A DNA stretch of 64,000 nt from CAVONV01 sp963697355 (GTDB taxonomy: Bacteria; Acidobacteriota; Vicinamibacteria; Marinacidobacterales; DATDRI01): assembly GCA_963697355.1 (NCBI GenBank), contig CAVONV010000022.1, forward strand, positions 186,001 to 250,000, read 5' to 3'. Under the pieces are notes generated by a model that saw nothing but the letters and a program-made list of their open reading frames with translations, searched no databases and was not told the DNA's origin. Position numbers and translations under genes: made by a program. Positions 55,653 through 64,000 of the stretch are shown here, piece by piece (the first letter of the stretch is position 1; the number at the start of each line of letters is the position of its first letter).

Positions 55653-56675
55653 CTATGAAGTACCATCTTGCTCGTGAGAGTAAAACAACTTCCCGGTCAA
55701 GATGAAGGCGATGAAGGTAAAAGCGGTGAATATCAAGCCGCTCTGGGCCAGCTGCATCCCTCCAGAGAGGATGAGCCCACTGGTACAGCCGCCTGCCATC
55801 CTGGCGCCAAAGATCAGTAGGAACCCACCGATGAGCGACCATACGATCCGTAGAGGAGGTTTCGCGCCCTTGTACTTCTCCCACCGAGAATGAACGAGTC
55901 GGAGCTCGAATTGCTTGTTGACCAAAGCCAAGGTCAGACCTGCCAGGAGAGCGCCGGCGAGAAAAAACAACTCCCAATGGCCGGAACCCTGAATCTTGTG
56001 GAAGTACGCATTGTCGGTCACACCTGCAATCACGTCGGCCAGGAAGGGATAGCTCGTGGATGCTCCAATCAGTCGACCTGTCGTGGTGTCCAGAATGAGC
56101 ACGCCGTTCAGTAAGGCCAATCCAATGCCGCTGGCGATCCACTTGCGGTCCGTGCTCCGTTCCTTCTTGTGAACTGCAAAAACGCACCAGATGACGATCG
56201 CACCGATTGCCAAGGTGAAGAGGGGGAAAGCCAGGTCGTACTCCCCGATGCGGCTGTACAGTGAAATGGGTCCCAGGTCCGGCCCCAACAAAGGCTGCAT
56301 CGCCGGCTGGAGCAAGGTGAAGGCGAGCCCGCCGAACAGTCCCCCGACGATCCCCACCCATGCATCGAGCGCACCCTGCCCGGCGGATATGGAAAGGGTT
56401 CCGGGACAGTAGCCGAGCACCGCCATACCGAAACCAAACACCAGTGCACCCCAGATCAGACCTCCTAAGATCACCGGCTTGACGTGATACGTGGCGAGAC
56501 CGAGCTCGACTTCAAAGGCAAGAAGGAGAGTACCGACCCCTATGGCCAGTCCCATGGTCTTTCCGGCGGTGAAGTCCTCGAGCACCGCCATGCCAACGAT
56601 CACGTCGTTGCGATTGACCCTGGCGTGTTGCATGAGGGCGCCAAAGGCAAATCCAAATATCAGTGCGGCAATCAT
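55653..56675 (-). CDS. YeeE/YedE-family sulfur-compound transporter
   Basis: A 340-residue membrane protein of about nine helices. Two matching halves each carry a conserved Cys motif: GYCPGT near 88-93 and GGCTSG near 297-302. Conserved Cys in these positions relay thiosulfate across the membrane in TsuA. FGFAFGALMQHARVN at the start is the usual N-terminus. It may import thiosulfate or another sulfur species. No rhodanese or TusA gene is adjacent in the window, so the partner is unknown. Confidence 0.85.
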   Translation of the reverse strand: MIAALIFGFAFGALMQHARVNRNDVIVGMAVLEDFTAGKTMGLAIGVGTLLLAFEVELGLATYHVKPVILGGLIWGALVFGFGMAVLGYCPGTLSISAGQGALDAWVGIVGGLFGGLAFTLLQPAMQPLLGPDLGPISLYSRIGEYDLAFPLFTLAIGAIVIWCVFAVHKKERSTDRKWIASGIGLALLNGVLILDTTTGRLIGASTSYPFLADVIAGVTDNAYFHKIQGSGHWELFFLAGALLAGLTLALVNKQFELRLVHSRWEKYKGAKPPLRIVWSLIGGFLLIFGARMAGGCTSGLILSGGMQLAQSGLIFTAFTFIAFILTGKLFYSHEQDGTS

Positions 56676-57181
56676 GATTTTCTCTCCCGGGGTTTCAGCG
56701 AGCGTTGTAGGCCCGGAGATAACCGAATTATCGTGGCGTTTTGCATTTGGGAGTATCCGTTTTCAGCAACCTGGCGCCGGACTCGACCTGTAGGACCAAA
56801 GTCCTATTTACACATTGGGTGTCGTCAAGTAGTAATAACTTCGTGCGGATGCCCCTTGCCCGTGCCCTTGCCCGATCCCATACCCCTTGCCCCGCCCGCG
56901 ACAAGTTAGTTGGAAGGATCTACGCAAATGAAGCGGCAACGCGGCTAAAAAACGCAAACTCTAGTGTCCTTCAACATGATCCGCTCGAAGCGAGAAGCAT
57001 GGAATCCGGTGTGGATCTTTCAGGCTCGTCTTCAGTTGGCTTATTGACACTCTCTAAAATCCGGACACGCCTTGATGTTCGACCCTCACGATTCCTGACG
57101 AAGCAAGCATTCGGGGGCAATCCCTACCTAAGTGGTGGATTCCATTTGGCTGGCCGTGAGGACTGTCCCCAATTGATTGCA
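56676..57181. other. Intergenic stretch with CTTGCCC repeat
   Basis: No gene is seen in these 506 bases. At 56850-56899 there is C-rich low-complexity DNA made of GCCCCTTGCCCGTGCCCTTG-like units of about 6 bp. The remainder shows no hairpin, ORF or RNA gene that I can support. Confidence 0.45.
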
Positions 57182-57691
57182 TTACTTCAGCACCTCCGGG
57201 ACCGGGCGGTCCGGTGTGGGAATCTCATTGACAATCGAAGCAATCAACCAGCGCTCGTTCTTGCGGATGATCTGGAAGCTGTCCACGCCTTGTTGGGGTG
57301 GTCGTCCCGAACCCGGAATGCTCGCTTCGTAGAGCACGAGGACGTGGGCGATATCTCCAAAAACCATCGCTTTCTTGCGGATGATTTTCTCGACGAAACC
57401 GGTTTTTTCGACGTCGGCTTTTTCAATGAACTGGACGAAGTCGCTGACCCAACCCTCGAGCGAGAACACGGTCATATCGGTTCTTGACGTACGGAGAACA
57501 ATCACCGCCTGGTCGATGAAGAGCCCTTCTACTGCGGCCCAATCCGGTGTCGTCCCGGCTTCAAAAGTCACATGGTCATACAGTTTGTCGACGACTTGTT
57601 CGGGGGTTTGTTCTTGCGAAAATAGCGTCGTCGTGAAAGCCGCAGTGATCAGGGCGAGAATCCAGACCTTTCGGAACGATTGAGTTGCCAT
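57182..57691 (-). CDS. Exported SnoaL/NTF2-like protein
   Basis: A 169-residue protein with a signal peptide (residues 1-25, ITAAFTTTLFSQ). The cone-shaped NTF2 fold starts at TPEQVVDKLYDHVTFEAG, with WAAVEGLFIDQAVIVLR, GWVSDFVQFIEKADV, MVFGDIAHVLVLYEA and DSFQIIRKNERWLIASIVNE. SnoaL-like proteins serve as small enzymes or binding modules. It lies 4 nt downstream of the permease stop region on the same strand, so it may be co-transcribed with the amino-acid permease. Function unknown. Confidence 0.72.
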   Translation of the reverse strand: MATQSFRKVWILALITAAFTTTLFSQEQTPEQVVDKLYDHVTFEAGTTPDWAAVEGLFIDQAVIVLRTSRTDMTVFSLEGWVSDFVQFIEKADVEKTGFVEKIIRKKAMVFGDIAHVLVLYEASIPGSGRPPQQGVDSFQIIRKNERWLIASIVNEIPTPDRPVPEVLK

Positions 57692-57694
57692 GTT

Positions 57695-59011
57695 TTATCT
57701 CCTAGTAAAAGAGAACAGGTTTCGCTGGAAGACGTAGAAGACGAGACCTATCGCGAGCGCGACGACTCCCGCAGCCAATGAGCTCCAATCGGCTCCGGCG
57801 ATGACAGCCAAGGATGCGAGCGTCGCTAGAACCGGAATGAAGGAGCCTCCAGGTAGACGAAAGGCGTCCTTTCCAGTAGCTTTTCGACGTAGCAACGGCA
57901 CAGCAGCGCAAGTCGTCGAGTAGAACATGAGTCGTGCCACGGCGCTGATGGCGGCCATCTGGATGAAGCTTCCCGTCAGTGCCAGAAGGAGCGAGATCGC
58001 GGAGTAGATTAGGATCGCGACGTGAGGTGTGCGGAAGCGTTCGTGGAGTCGGCCAAAGAACCGGGGGAGCTGACCCTTTTCAGAGAGCGCAAATAGAAGT
58101 CGCGGGGCTGCCAACATCGTGCCCGCGTTGCTGCCGCCGATGGCAAGGAGACCACCGAGCGCAATAAGGATGCCCGTGGCGGGGCCGAAGAAGGCTGAAG
58201 CGGCGTCGGCTAGAGGTGCTTCGGAAGCGGCAAGATTGTCGAGGGTCCCCACGGAGATGATCTGAATGAGAAGGTAGAAGACCGTGCAAATGCCGATCGT
58301 TGCCAGAAGAGCCCGTGGCACGCCCTTGGCCGGAGTCTTGGCTTCACCGGCTGGGATGGGGATGAGCTCGTAGCCGCTGTAGGCATACATGAGCAGCAGT
58401 GTGGCTTGACCGAAGCCCGACATCTTGGGTTGTAAGATGCCGCTGAAGTGGCTCCAATCGATGTACCAGAATCCAACGAGGACGAAGCCCGATAGAGGGA
58501 TGAGTTTCCCCAGCGTGAAGAAATTGATGGTGCGGGAGCCTTGGCGAACGCCGCGATAGTTGATGGCAGCCAAAAGCCCAATGAGCACAGTAAGAACGAG
58601 GGCCCGTCCGGCACCTTCGGTGGCTCCGTTCCAAAAATAGCCAAGGTAGAGGGTGAATCCATTGGCCAATGCTGCCTGACTCGTGACCCTCGTCAGAAAC
58701 ATCATCCAGGCCACTTCGAATCCCACAATGGGGCCGAAAGCGGCTTTCGCATATAGATAGGGGCCTCCTGCGTCTCGGAATTGGCTGCCGGCTTCGGCGA
58801 AACAGAGGATGATGAGAACATTGACCGCCGCCGCAACGACCCAAACCACGGGGCTCGACGCCTGACCGACAAGGAGCGCCACCGAGGCGGGTAACACGAA
58901 GATACCTGCCCCGATCACCTGGTTGACACCAATCGATGTGAGATCCCACTGCCCTAGAGTTCGAACCAGGGTGGGACCAGACGATGCCGAATGTGCGTTA
59001 TCGGTCTGCAT
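57695..59011 (-). CDS. APC-superfamily amino-acid permease
   Basis: A 438-residue transporter with about 12 helices. The first unwound helix motif VNQVIGAGIFVLPASVALLVG (GIF) is typical of amino-acid/polyamine/organocation transporters. FAEAGSQFRDAGGPYLYAKA follows in helix 3, and MYAYSGYELIPIPAGE in helix 6. The protein lies upstream of a SnoaL-like gene on the same strand. Substrate is probably an amino acid, but specificity cannot be read. The amidohydrolase and aminotransferase genes elsewhere in the window fit an amino-acid-using organism. Confidence 0.87.
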   Translation of the reverse strand: MQTDNAHSASSGPTLVRTLGQWDLTSIGVNQVIGAGIFVLPASVALLVGQASSPVVWVVAAAVNVLIILCFAEAGSQFRDAGGPYLYAKAAFGPIVGFEVAWMMFLTRVTSQAALANGFTLYLGYFWNGATEGAGRALVLTVLIGLLAAINYRGVRQGSRTINFFTLGKLIPLSGFVLVGFWYIDWSHFSGILQPKMSGFGQATLLLMYAYSGYELIPIPAGEAKTPAKGVPRALLATIGICTVFYLLIQIISVGTLDNLAASEAPLADAASAFFGPATGILIALGGLLAIGGSNAGTMLAAPRLLFALSEKGQLPRFFGRLHERFRTPHVAILIYSAISLLLALTGSFIQMAAISAVARLMFYSTTCAAVPLLRRKATGKDAFRLPGGSFIPVLATLASLAVIAGADWSSLAAGVVALAIGLVFYVFQRNLFSFTRR

Positions 59012-59120
59012 GGGTAGGGGCGCAGGCTCTCCGGCTTATGAGTCCATCAAAATCGGCACGAACTAGCGTCGAGCTCCTCAGTCGTGTGCCACATCTCTAT
59101 GACTTTATCACCTTCTTGAG

Positions 59121-59870
59121 TTACGAGCGTTCAGCGCGACGCTTGATGGCCTTGAGGAGTACTCTTCTTATGTAGGCACTTCCCGGATAAACGACACTCC
59201 AATAGGCCTGGAACTTCCTTTTGGCTCCCGCATCGGTGCCAAGGACGCGGGTTTCTGTGCTCAACCGGCACCAACCCTGTGCCTTGGCATCAATATGAAG
59301 GTTCCAGGCGGCCTTGGCATAGTCAGATTGCTCGAAGTTGAGAAACTCCTCGGGGCCTGAACATCGATACCAGTCGCCGCCGGTGGCCTTCCAAAACTTC
59401 CCGACGAAGCCAATGACCATCTCACGCGATGGTTCCTCGGCCAGCAGAAAGAAACTGGAGTTTGGGCCTAGTTCGAACAAGGGTCTCGAGGTGATGCGTG
59501 AAGGGGGCGCCTTGCCCGTTAGCAAGGACGGTAAGGATCGCAGAACAACCAATCCGTTCGCAATTCCCAGATCGGAAGCACTCACCGACACAATGGCACC
59601 ATAGATCCGCTCCGGCGATGCGTGAACTCGGATGGCGTGAATTTCGTGGACGTCATAATCGGGCATGAAATCATCGAGAAGCATTTGGGCTGCGCCCGGC
59701 TCGGAACCGGCATCCGAACGGCTCATTCCGAGTACGGACAGCACTGAACCGGCTGCAAGGATTCCCAAACCAATCCTGCGGCTTTTGCGAAGGAAGGGAA
59801 GAGGACGAACTATGGCGACCACTCCTAGGCCGAGGATCCCGAGTCCCGTCACGAGCAGCAAGTCGTTCAT
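59121..59870 (-). CDS. Membrane-anchored SRPBCC-like protein
   Basis: A 249-residue protein. Two N-terminal membrane helices lie at about 4-22 and 32-50. A helix-grip (SRPBCC/START-like) domain follows: HEIHAIRVHASPERIYGAIV, FFLLAEEPSREMVIGFVGKFW, NLHIDAKAQGWCRLSTETRV and YWSVVYPGSAYIRRVLLKAI. These domains bind hydrophobic ligands. It lies downstream of the GbsR regulator on the same strand, so the regulator may control it. Function unknown. Confidence 0.65.
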   Translation of the reverse strand: MNDLLLVTGLGILGLGVVAIVRPLPFLRKSRRIGLGILAAGSVLSVLGMSRSDAGSEPGAAQMLLDDFMPDYDVHEIHAIRVHASPERIYGAIVSVSASDLGIANGLVVLRSLPSLLTGKAPPSRITSRPLFELGPNSSFFLLAEEPSREMVIGFVGKFWKATGGDWYRCSGPEEFLNFEQSDYAKAAWNLHIDAKAQGWCRLSTETRVLGTDAGAKRKFQAYWSVVYPGSAYIRRVLLKAIKRRAERS

Positions 59871-59944
59871 GTTGCACCCCCATGTTCAATAAGACTGAAA
59901 TCTCCGTAGTTACAGTAATAACAGAAACCAATGGCCAAAAATTT

Positions 59945-60469
59945 TTATCGCGAGAGAACCTTCTGAATTTTCATTCCCAACTTCATTAGTTTGAGTATCG
60001 TCTCCTTGGGAAGGGATCGCACTTCCTCGAACCAGGATAGGACGCCCTCCAAAAAGCGCGTGATGTCCTTGATTCGGTCCTTAGTATAGGCTTCTTCATC
60101 ACCACTTTCTTCGAGCTCGTCCATGCATTCGTGGAGCATCTGCAAAGTGGGATCGAGCTCACGACGTTTTCTCTCCTCGAGGAGGATCCGATACATCTCC
60201 CAGACATCTTTCAATGATTCGAAATGGTCTCGGCGGTCTCCCATGACGTGAGTGACCCTTATGAGTCCCCAGTTCTGAAGTTCTTTGAGACTGGTGCTCA
60301 CGTTGGACCGAGCCACAGCCAGAGTGTTGGCAATCTCCTCGGAGGTCACGGGGCGGGGTGATAGATAAAGAAGCGCGTGAATTTGAGCGACCGTCCGATT
60401 GACACCCCAACGGGTGCCCATTTCGCCCCAGTGGAGGATGAATTTCTGCATGACCGGTGTCAGTTTCAT
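59945..60469 (-). CDS. GbsR/MarR-family transcriptional regulator
   Basis: A 174-residue regulator. A winged helix-turn-helix runs from ALLYLSPRPVTSEEIANTL to SNVSTSLKELQNWGLIRVT, typical of the GbsR group, with a helical C-terminal dimer part. GbsR-type proteins in other bacteria respond to small molecules such as choline; here the effector is unknown. It is divergent from the SDR gene. A good sigma-70 promoter and a palindrome lie upstream, suggesting it controls itself and perhaps the SDR. Confidence 0.85.
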   Translation of the reverse strand: MKLTPVMQKFILHWGEMGTRWGVNRTVAQIHALLYLSPRPVTSEEIANTLAVARSNVSTSLKELQNWGLIRVTHVMGDRRDHFESLKDVWEMYRILLEERKRRELDPTLQMLHECMDELEESGDEEAYTKDRIKDITRFLEGVLSWFEEVRSLPKETILKLMKLGMKIQKVLSR

Positions 60470-60496
60470 AGCTTAACAAACCTTCTGATACTTCTG

Positions 60497-60534
60497 AATA
60501 TAGAGAATTCAACATTGTTTGTCAAGTCCTTGAC
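60497..60534 (-). promoter_or_regulatory. Sigma-70 promoter with overlapping palindrome for GbsR gene
   Basis: On the minus strand TTGACA (60525-60520) and TATATT (60502-60497) are separated by exactly 17 bases, a near-perfect consensus. The palindrome GTCAAG-TC-CTTGAC at 60521-60534 covers the -35 box. A weaker inverted pair TTAACAAAC / GTTTGTCAA flanks the promoter. A repressor bound at the palindrome would block the promoter; GbsR autoregulation is the obvious inference. Confidence 0.6.
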
Positions 60535-60640
60535 GGTTTTTTCTTCAGATTGTTGCTGTTTGTCTTTGAGTCACGCAATCCCTATCGCGATCGATGATAA
60601 TGTTTGGATTCATCAGACGATGGGAAGGAACGAGGAAACC

Positions 60641-61417
60641 ATGGCAGAAACGGCGCTCATAACTGGTGCTTCCTCCGGCATAGGGTGGGAACTGTCGAGA
60701 CTATGTGCCGAGGAGGGCATGGATGTGGTGTTGGTGGCTCGAAATGCCGAGAGGTTGAAAGAGCTTGCTGAAGACCTCGTGGAACGTCATGAAATCTCGG
60801 CGAAGGTTGTTGTCGGTGACCTGACTGAGCCAGAGGTTCCCGACGCGATCTGCGAAGAGCTTTCGGGGACCCCTGTGGACGTTCTCATCAATAATGCGGG
60901 ATACGGCTCACAAGGAGCCTTTTCGGAATCGGAGCAGGAGGCGCAGCTCGACATGGTTCGTCTCAATGTCTTGGCGTTGACTCACCTTACGCGTCTCTTT
61001 CTACCCGACATGTTACGCCGTGGCAGCGGCCGGATCTTGAATGTCGCCTCGACGGCCGCCTTCCAGCCGGGGCCGCTCATGGCGGTCTACTATGCGAGCA
61101 AAGCTTACGTGTTGTCTTTCTCGGAGGCTTTGGCTGAAGAGGTGCGGGGAAGCGGTGTCACGGTCACAGTGCTCTGCCCGGGTCCGACGGCGACCGAGTT
61201 TCAAATGCGGGCCAAGACGGAAAGCTCGCGTCTTCGGCGGGTCGGCACGATGGATGCTAGCCGGGTTGCTAAAGAGGGCTTTCAGGGAATGAAGAAGGGG
61301 CGGGCCGTAGTCGTCAACGGTTGGAAAAACTGGGTCCTCGTTCAGTCGATCCGATTCTCGCCTCGCTTCGCCGTGCGCAGAGTCGTCAAATGGCTGAATA
61401 CTGTTGATGCTATTTAG
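60641..61417 (+). CDS. Short-chain dehydrogenase/reductase
   Basis: A 258-residue SDR. The ATG at 60641 follows GAGGAAACC; an upstream ATG at 60620 is less likely. The nucleotide motif TALITGASSGIG lies at 3-14, then NNAGYG and the catalytic set with Ser (NVASTAAF), YYASK (Y and K) and the PGPTATEF segment. It reduces or oxidises a carbonyl with NAD(P)H. Its stop overlaps the stop of the beta-ketoacyl synthase on the other strand (TTAG), so the two are tail-to-tail. A role in lipid or polyketide chemistry is possible but unproved. Confidence 0.9.
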   Translation: MAETALITGASSGIGWELSRLCAEEGMDVVLVARNAERLKELAEDLVERHEISAKVVVGDLTEPEVPDAICEELSGTPVDVLINNAGYGSQGAFSESEQEAQLDMVRLNVLALTHLTRLFLPDMLRRGSGRILNVASTAAFQPGPLMAVYYASKAYVLSFSEALAEEVRGSGVTVTVLCPGPTATEFQMRAKTESSRLRRVGTMDASRVAKEGFQGMKKGRAVVVNGWKNWVLVQSIRFSPRFAVRRVVKWLNTVDAI

Positions 61418-62658
61418 TCTCGGCCCAGTACCAGTGTCACGTTGGTGCCTCCGAATCCGAACGAATTCGAGAGCGCTAGTGTCATCGATCGGTCCGTGGG
61501 TATCAAGACCGGAGGGTAGTCAACGATCTCCGAGTCCAACGGTTCTGCATGGATAGAGGGTGCGATCCATCCGTGACGCAACATGGCCCACGTCAAAATG
61601 GCTTCAATGGCGCCCGCGGCCGTGACCGTGTGCCCGGTATATCCTTTGGTGGATGAATAGGGGACGTAGTTGTCATTCATGAGGCTTCTGATGGCCCTCA
61701 CCTCGATGATGTCACCCACCGGCGTCGATGTACCGTGGGTATTGATGTAGTCGATCTCCTCGGGTGAGACACCGGCGTGTTGGAGCGCTCGACGCATTGC
61801 GAGCTCTGCCCCTTCTGCTGACGGCTGCACCATTTCGCGTTGTCCATCGGAGGACATTCCGAACCCCTTGATGACTCCCAAGATGGGCACGCCGCGTCGC
61901 TCCGCCTCCGAGCGCGTTTCCAGAACGACAATGCCTGCTCCTTCGGAAAAGATGAAACCGGCCCGATCGGCGGCGTACGGCCTGGATGCACGTTCCGGGT
62001 GCTCGTTATCCTGACCGTTGTATGCGCGCATGGAGTCGAATCCAGAGTGGAAGTGGATGTCTGCGACTTCGACGCCTCCTGCGATGGCCCGGTCGATGTG
62101 ACCGTGCTCGATGAATTGGGCGGCAAGGAGAATATTGTAGGCCCCTCCAGCGCAGGCGGCAGTGGCGGTGAAGGAAGGCCCGGTGGTCCCTAGAATGTTG
62201 ACTAGGTTAGCCGACACGGTGGAGGCCATGACGCGAGGAATCACGGTGGGCGCTATCCGTCGAGCGTTGCTGCTTTTTGCGAGCTTGGATTGGATCTCGA
62301 TATGAGTCTCAACATCCCCCGTTCCGCTACCCACGATGACCGCGACCTCTCTATTGTTCGAGATATCGAGCGCGGCCCGAGACAGGGCCGACTTTGCTGC
62401 AAGCGTGCCCAGGAGGGATGCTCGTCCCATGAATCTTGCCGGTTGCTTGTCGATGCCCAGCGCGGTTGCGGATAGATCTTTGGGATAGAGTCCGAGGAGT
62501 TGGCACCGGCAGTTGTTCTCGACGGCCGGCTCCCAGATTTGGAAAGGTGTGGAGTGGCCTCGACGGAGTTGGCCTTCAATGCTGTTCAGGTCGTCGCCCA
62601 TGTGGCAACAGAGACCGACACCGGTAACGACGACCTCGCGGGATGGATCACGTATCAC
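61414..62658 (-). CDS. Beta-ketoacyl-ACP synthase (KAS II/FabF-like)
   Basis: A 414-residue condensing enzyme. The C-H-H triad is visible: nucleophile Cys in TAACAGGAYN, His in NTHGTSTPVGD and His in KGYTGHTVTAAGA, then SNSFGFGGTNVTL. Size and motifs match KAS II. It extends acyl chains with malonyl-ACP in fatty-acid or polyketide synthesis. No acyl carrier protein, FabG or FabZ is adjacent, so it may be a secondary KAS. The M20 amidohydrolase lies 58 nt upstream on the same strand. Confidence 0.9.
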   Translation of the reverse strand: MIRDPSREVVVTGVGLCCHMGDDLNSIEGQLRRGHSTPFQIWEPAVENNCRCQLLGLYPKDLSATALGIDKQPARFMGRASLLGTLAAKSALSRAALDISNNREVAVIVGSGTGDVETHIEIQSKLAKSSNARRIAPTVIPRVMASTVSANLVNILGTTGPSFTATAACAGGAYNILLAAQFIEHGHIDRAIAGGVEVADIHFHSGFDSMRAYNGQDNEHPERASRPYAADRAGFIFSEGAGIVVLETRSEAERRGVPILGVIKGFGMSSDGQREMVQPSAEGAELAMRRALQHAGVSPEEIDYINTHGTSTPVGDIIEVRAIRSLMNDNYVPYSSTKGYTGHTVTAAGAIEAILTWAMLRHGWIAPSIHAEPLDSEIVDYPPVLIPTDRSMTLALSNSFGFGGTNVTLVLGRD

Positions 62659-62716
62659 TTGTTTTGCTACTCCTTTGCTTGACAGAAAAGAGGGTTACCA
62701 ATATTTTTTTGTCACA

Positions 62717-63979
62717 TCATAGACTCGCGTCCGCTTTTAGAAGGGTGTGAAGGAGGACATTGACTCCGTTAACGATGTCTTCCGGACGGGAAAGCTCTTG
62801 GGGAGAGTGACTGATCCCTCCGACGCTGGGAATGAAAATCATTCCGATTGGACCCAGCTGAGCCAAGCTCTGGGCGTCGTGTCCCGCTCCGCTTGGCATT
62901 CCGAGGGATGTCAAGCCTAGCGACCGTGCGGATTCGTCAACGAATGAGCGAAGGCGCTCGTCGGTGGGCGCACCCTCGCTGATATAGAACGCATCGAATT
63001 CGAATTCGGTACCCGAGTCACGACCGATCGCCAGGGCTTCTGTTTTGATTTTTTCAAAGATAGAGTCGATCTTCTTCATGTCGAGATCCCGAATCTCTAG
63101 GCTCGTTGTCACTCGCCCGGGTACGACATTGGGGGCTCCTGGAAAAGCCTGAATCTGGCCTACCGTGCCGACTTGTCGCCCGGGTATGCTGGTCACGACG
63201 CGATGAACTGTCTCGATGAAACGGGCCCCCGCGACCAGGGCATCGTGCCGATCGCTCATGGGAGTGGTACCCGCATGGTTTGCGATACCGTCGATGCTCA
63301 CGTTCCACCGTCTGATGCCCACGATGCCTTCCACGACACCGATATTGACTCGTTCCTTATCGAGGACGGCGCCTTGCTCGATGTGGAGCTCGAGGAAGGC
63401 GGTCACGTCGCCAGGACGCCGCTTGGCCTCGTCGAGCTTCGTAGGATCGCCGCCGAGCATTCGAATACCCTCTCGAATCGTTTTGCCGCTATGAGTGACG
63501 CGGCCGAGGTCTTTCTCTGCAATCTTTCCGATGAGTGCGCGACTGCCGGTTTTACCGCCTTCCTCGTTTTGAAAGACGATGACCTCGAGAGGATGGCGTG
63601 TGGTGATGTCGTTCTCCGCTAGGGTCTGGGCAACCTCGATCGCACCGAGAGAGCCGAGTGTTCCGTCGTATCGGCCGCCGTCAGGGACGGTGTCGATGTG
63701 AGATCCCAACGACAAAGGTGGAAGGTTGGGTAGTTTTCCCGGACGACGTCCGACAATGTTGCCTGCGACGTCGACGGATGGCTCGAGCCTCGCCTGACGC
63801 ATGATCTCGGTGACATATCGCCTTGCTTCGATATTGGCGGGGCTGTATGCGACGCGGCTCACTCCACCTTCTGTGGTGGCGCCGAACGCTGCGAGTTCTT
63901 CAAGGAGCTTCAAGACACGCGGGCCGTTGATGCGGAGATCGGGGCGAGGTTGGGACCACAGTGACGGTGGATCGATCAT
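62717..63979 (-). CDS. M20-family amidohydrolase, carbamoyl-amino-acid/allantoate type
   Basis: A 420-residue zinc hydrolase. Metal-binding motifs: LGSHIDTVPDGGRYDG (H and D), VFQNEEGG (E and catalytic E), FLELHIEQGA, and a C-terminal His in GAGHDAQSLA. The lid domain begins at GIRRWNVSIDGIANHAGTTP. This pattern matches hydantoinase-linked N-carbamoyl-L-amino-acid hydrolases and allantoate amidohydrolases. It hydrolyses an amide or ureido bond. The start lies 20 nt inside the window edge, and a ribosome site cannot be fully assessed. Confidence 0.87.
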   Translation of the reverse strand: MIDPPSLWSQPRPDLRINGPRVLKLLEELAAFGATTEGGVSRVAYSPANIEARRYVTEIMRQARLEPSVDVAGNIVGRRPGKLPNLPPLSLGSHIDTVPDGGRYDGTLGSLGAIEVAQTLAENDITTRHPLEVIVFQNEEGGKTGSRALIGKIAEKDLGRVTHSGKTIREGIRMLGGDPTKLDEAKRRPGDVTAFLELHIEQGAVLDKERVNIGVVEGIVGIRRWNVSIDGIANHAGTTPMSDRHDALVAGARFIETVHRVVTSIPGRQVGTVGQIQAFPGAPNVVPGRVTTSLEIRDLDMKKIDSIFEKIKTEALAIGRDSGTEFEFDAFYISEGAPTDERLRSFVDESARSLGLTSLGMPSGAGHDAQSLAQLGPIGMIFIPSVGGISHSPQELSRPEDIVNGVNVLLHTLLKADASL

Positions 63980-64000
63980 CCATGCCCCGAGGGTAGAAAG

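Noticed and set aside
1..64000. CRISPR array, rRNA, tRNA, complete insertion sequence or prophage
   Set aside because: No regular spacer repeats, no conserved tRNA T-arm, no transposase, integrase or phage structural gene was recognised on either strand.

Overview
The window reads as chromosomal DNA from an Acidobacteriota-like heterotroph of moderately high GC. This rests on gene types typical of that phylum: two large ADOP-type MacB/FtsX permeases, a zinc-ribbon serine/threonine kinase, PD40 beta-propeller and YtcJ-type amidohydrolase exoproteins, several sulfatase/alkaline-phosphatase-fold proteins (two carrying TPRs), and an M16 peptidase. No rRNA, tRNA, CRISPR array, phage region or complete insertion sequence was recognised.

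Layout. 0-5 kb: PD40 protein, cupin, VIT-family membrane protein, an internally deleted protein kinase and a lipoprotein sulfatase. 5-13 kb (minus strand): a LytS/LytTR two-component pair, two tandem TPR proteins of alkaline-phosphatase fold that lack the sulfatase Cys, and a sirtuin. 13.9-25.3 kb (minus strand): the centrepiece, an Rnf operon in the order rnfB - giant pyruvate:ferredoxin oxidoreductase (PFOR) - rnfC - rnfD - rnfG - rnfE - rnfA - small NqrM-like protein - plant-type ferredoxin-NADP reductase (FNR). A second RnfB paralogue is divergent at 25.8 kb. 26.7-27.5 kb: repeats, a 109-bp inverted-repeat-bounded segment and a decapitated MscS channel. 27.7-41 kb: ADOP permease, two class III aminotransferases, a CoA-transferase remnant, a Na+/solute symporter, two amidohydrolases and an M16 peptidase. 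41-46 kb: a HigBA-type toxin-antitoxin pair, a BAHD-like acyltransferase, a VOC lipoprotein and a second ADOP permease. 46.8-64 kb: arylsulfatase plus HAD lipoprotein, MscS channel, broken DUF4010 gene, lipid kinase, metallophosphoesterase, YeeE/YedE transporter, SnoaL-like protein, amino-acid permease, GbsR regulator, SDR, beta-ketoacyl synthase and an M20 amidohydrolase.

How the genes may work together (inference). The Rnf operon joins production of reduced ferredoxin from pyruvate (PFOR) with its re-oxidation to NADH plus an ion gradient (Rnf) and to NADPH (FNR). The aminotransferases, symporter, amidohydrolases, peptidase and sulfatases suggest scavenging of peptides, amino acids and sulfated or amide-bearing compounds.

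Caveat. The stretch 16.2-25.3 kb has about twenty one-base frameshifts and one in-frame stop, while the protein motifs in each frame stay intact. Most shifts fit a single extra base, which points more to uncorrected sequencing insertions than to gene decay. Isolated shifts of the same kind occur near 0.2, 4.5 and 35.9 kb; lesions near 42.2 and 51.96 kb are of the opposite sign. Truncations of the kinase, MscS, CoA-transferase, lipid-kinase remnant and DUF4010 genes look like genuine pseudogenes.
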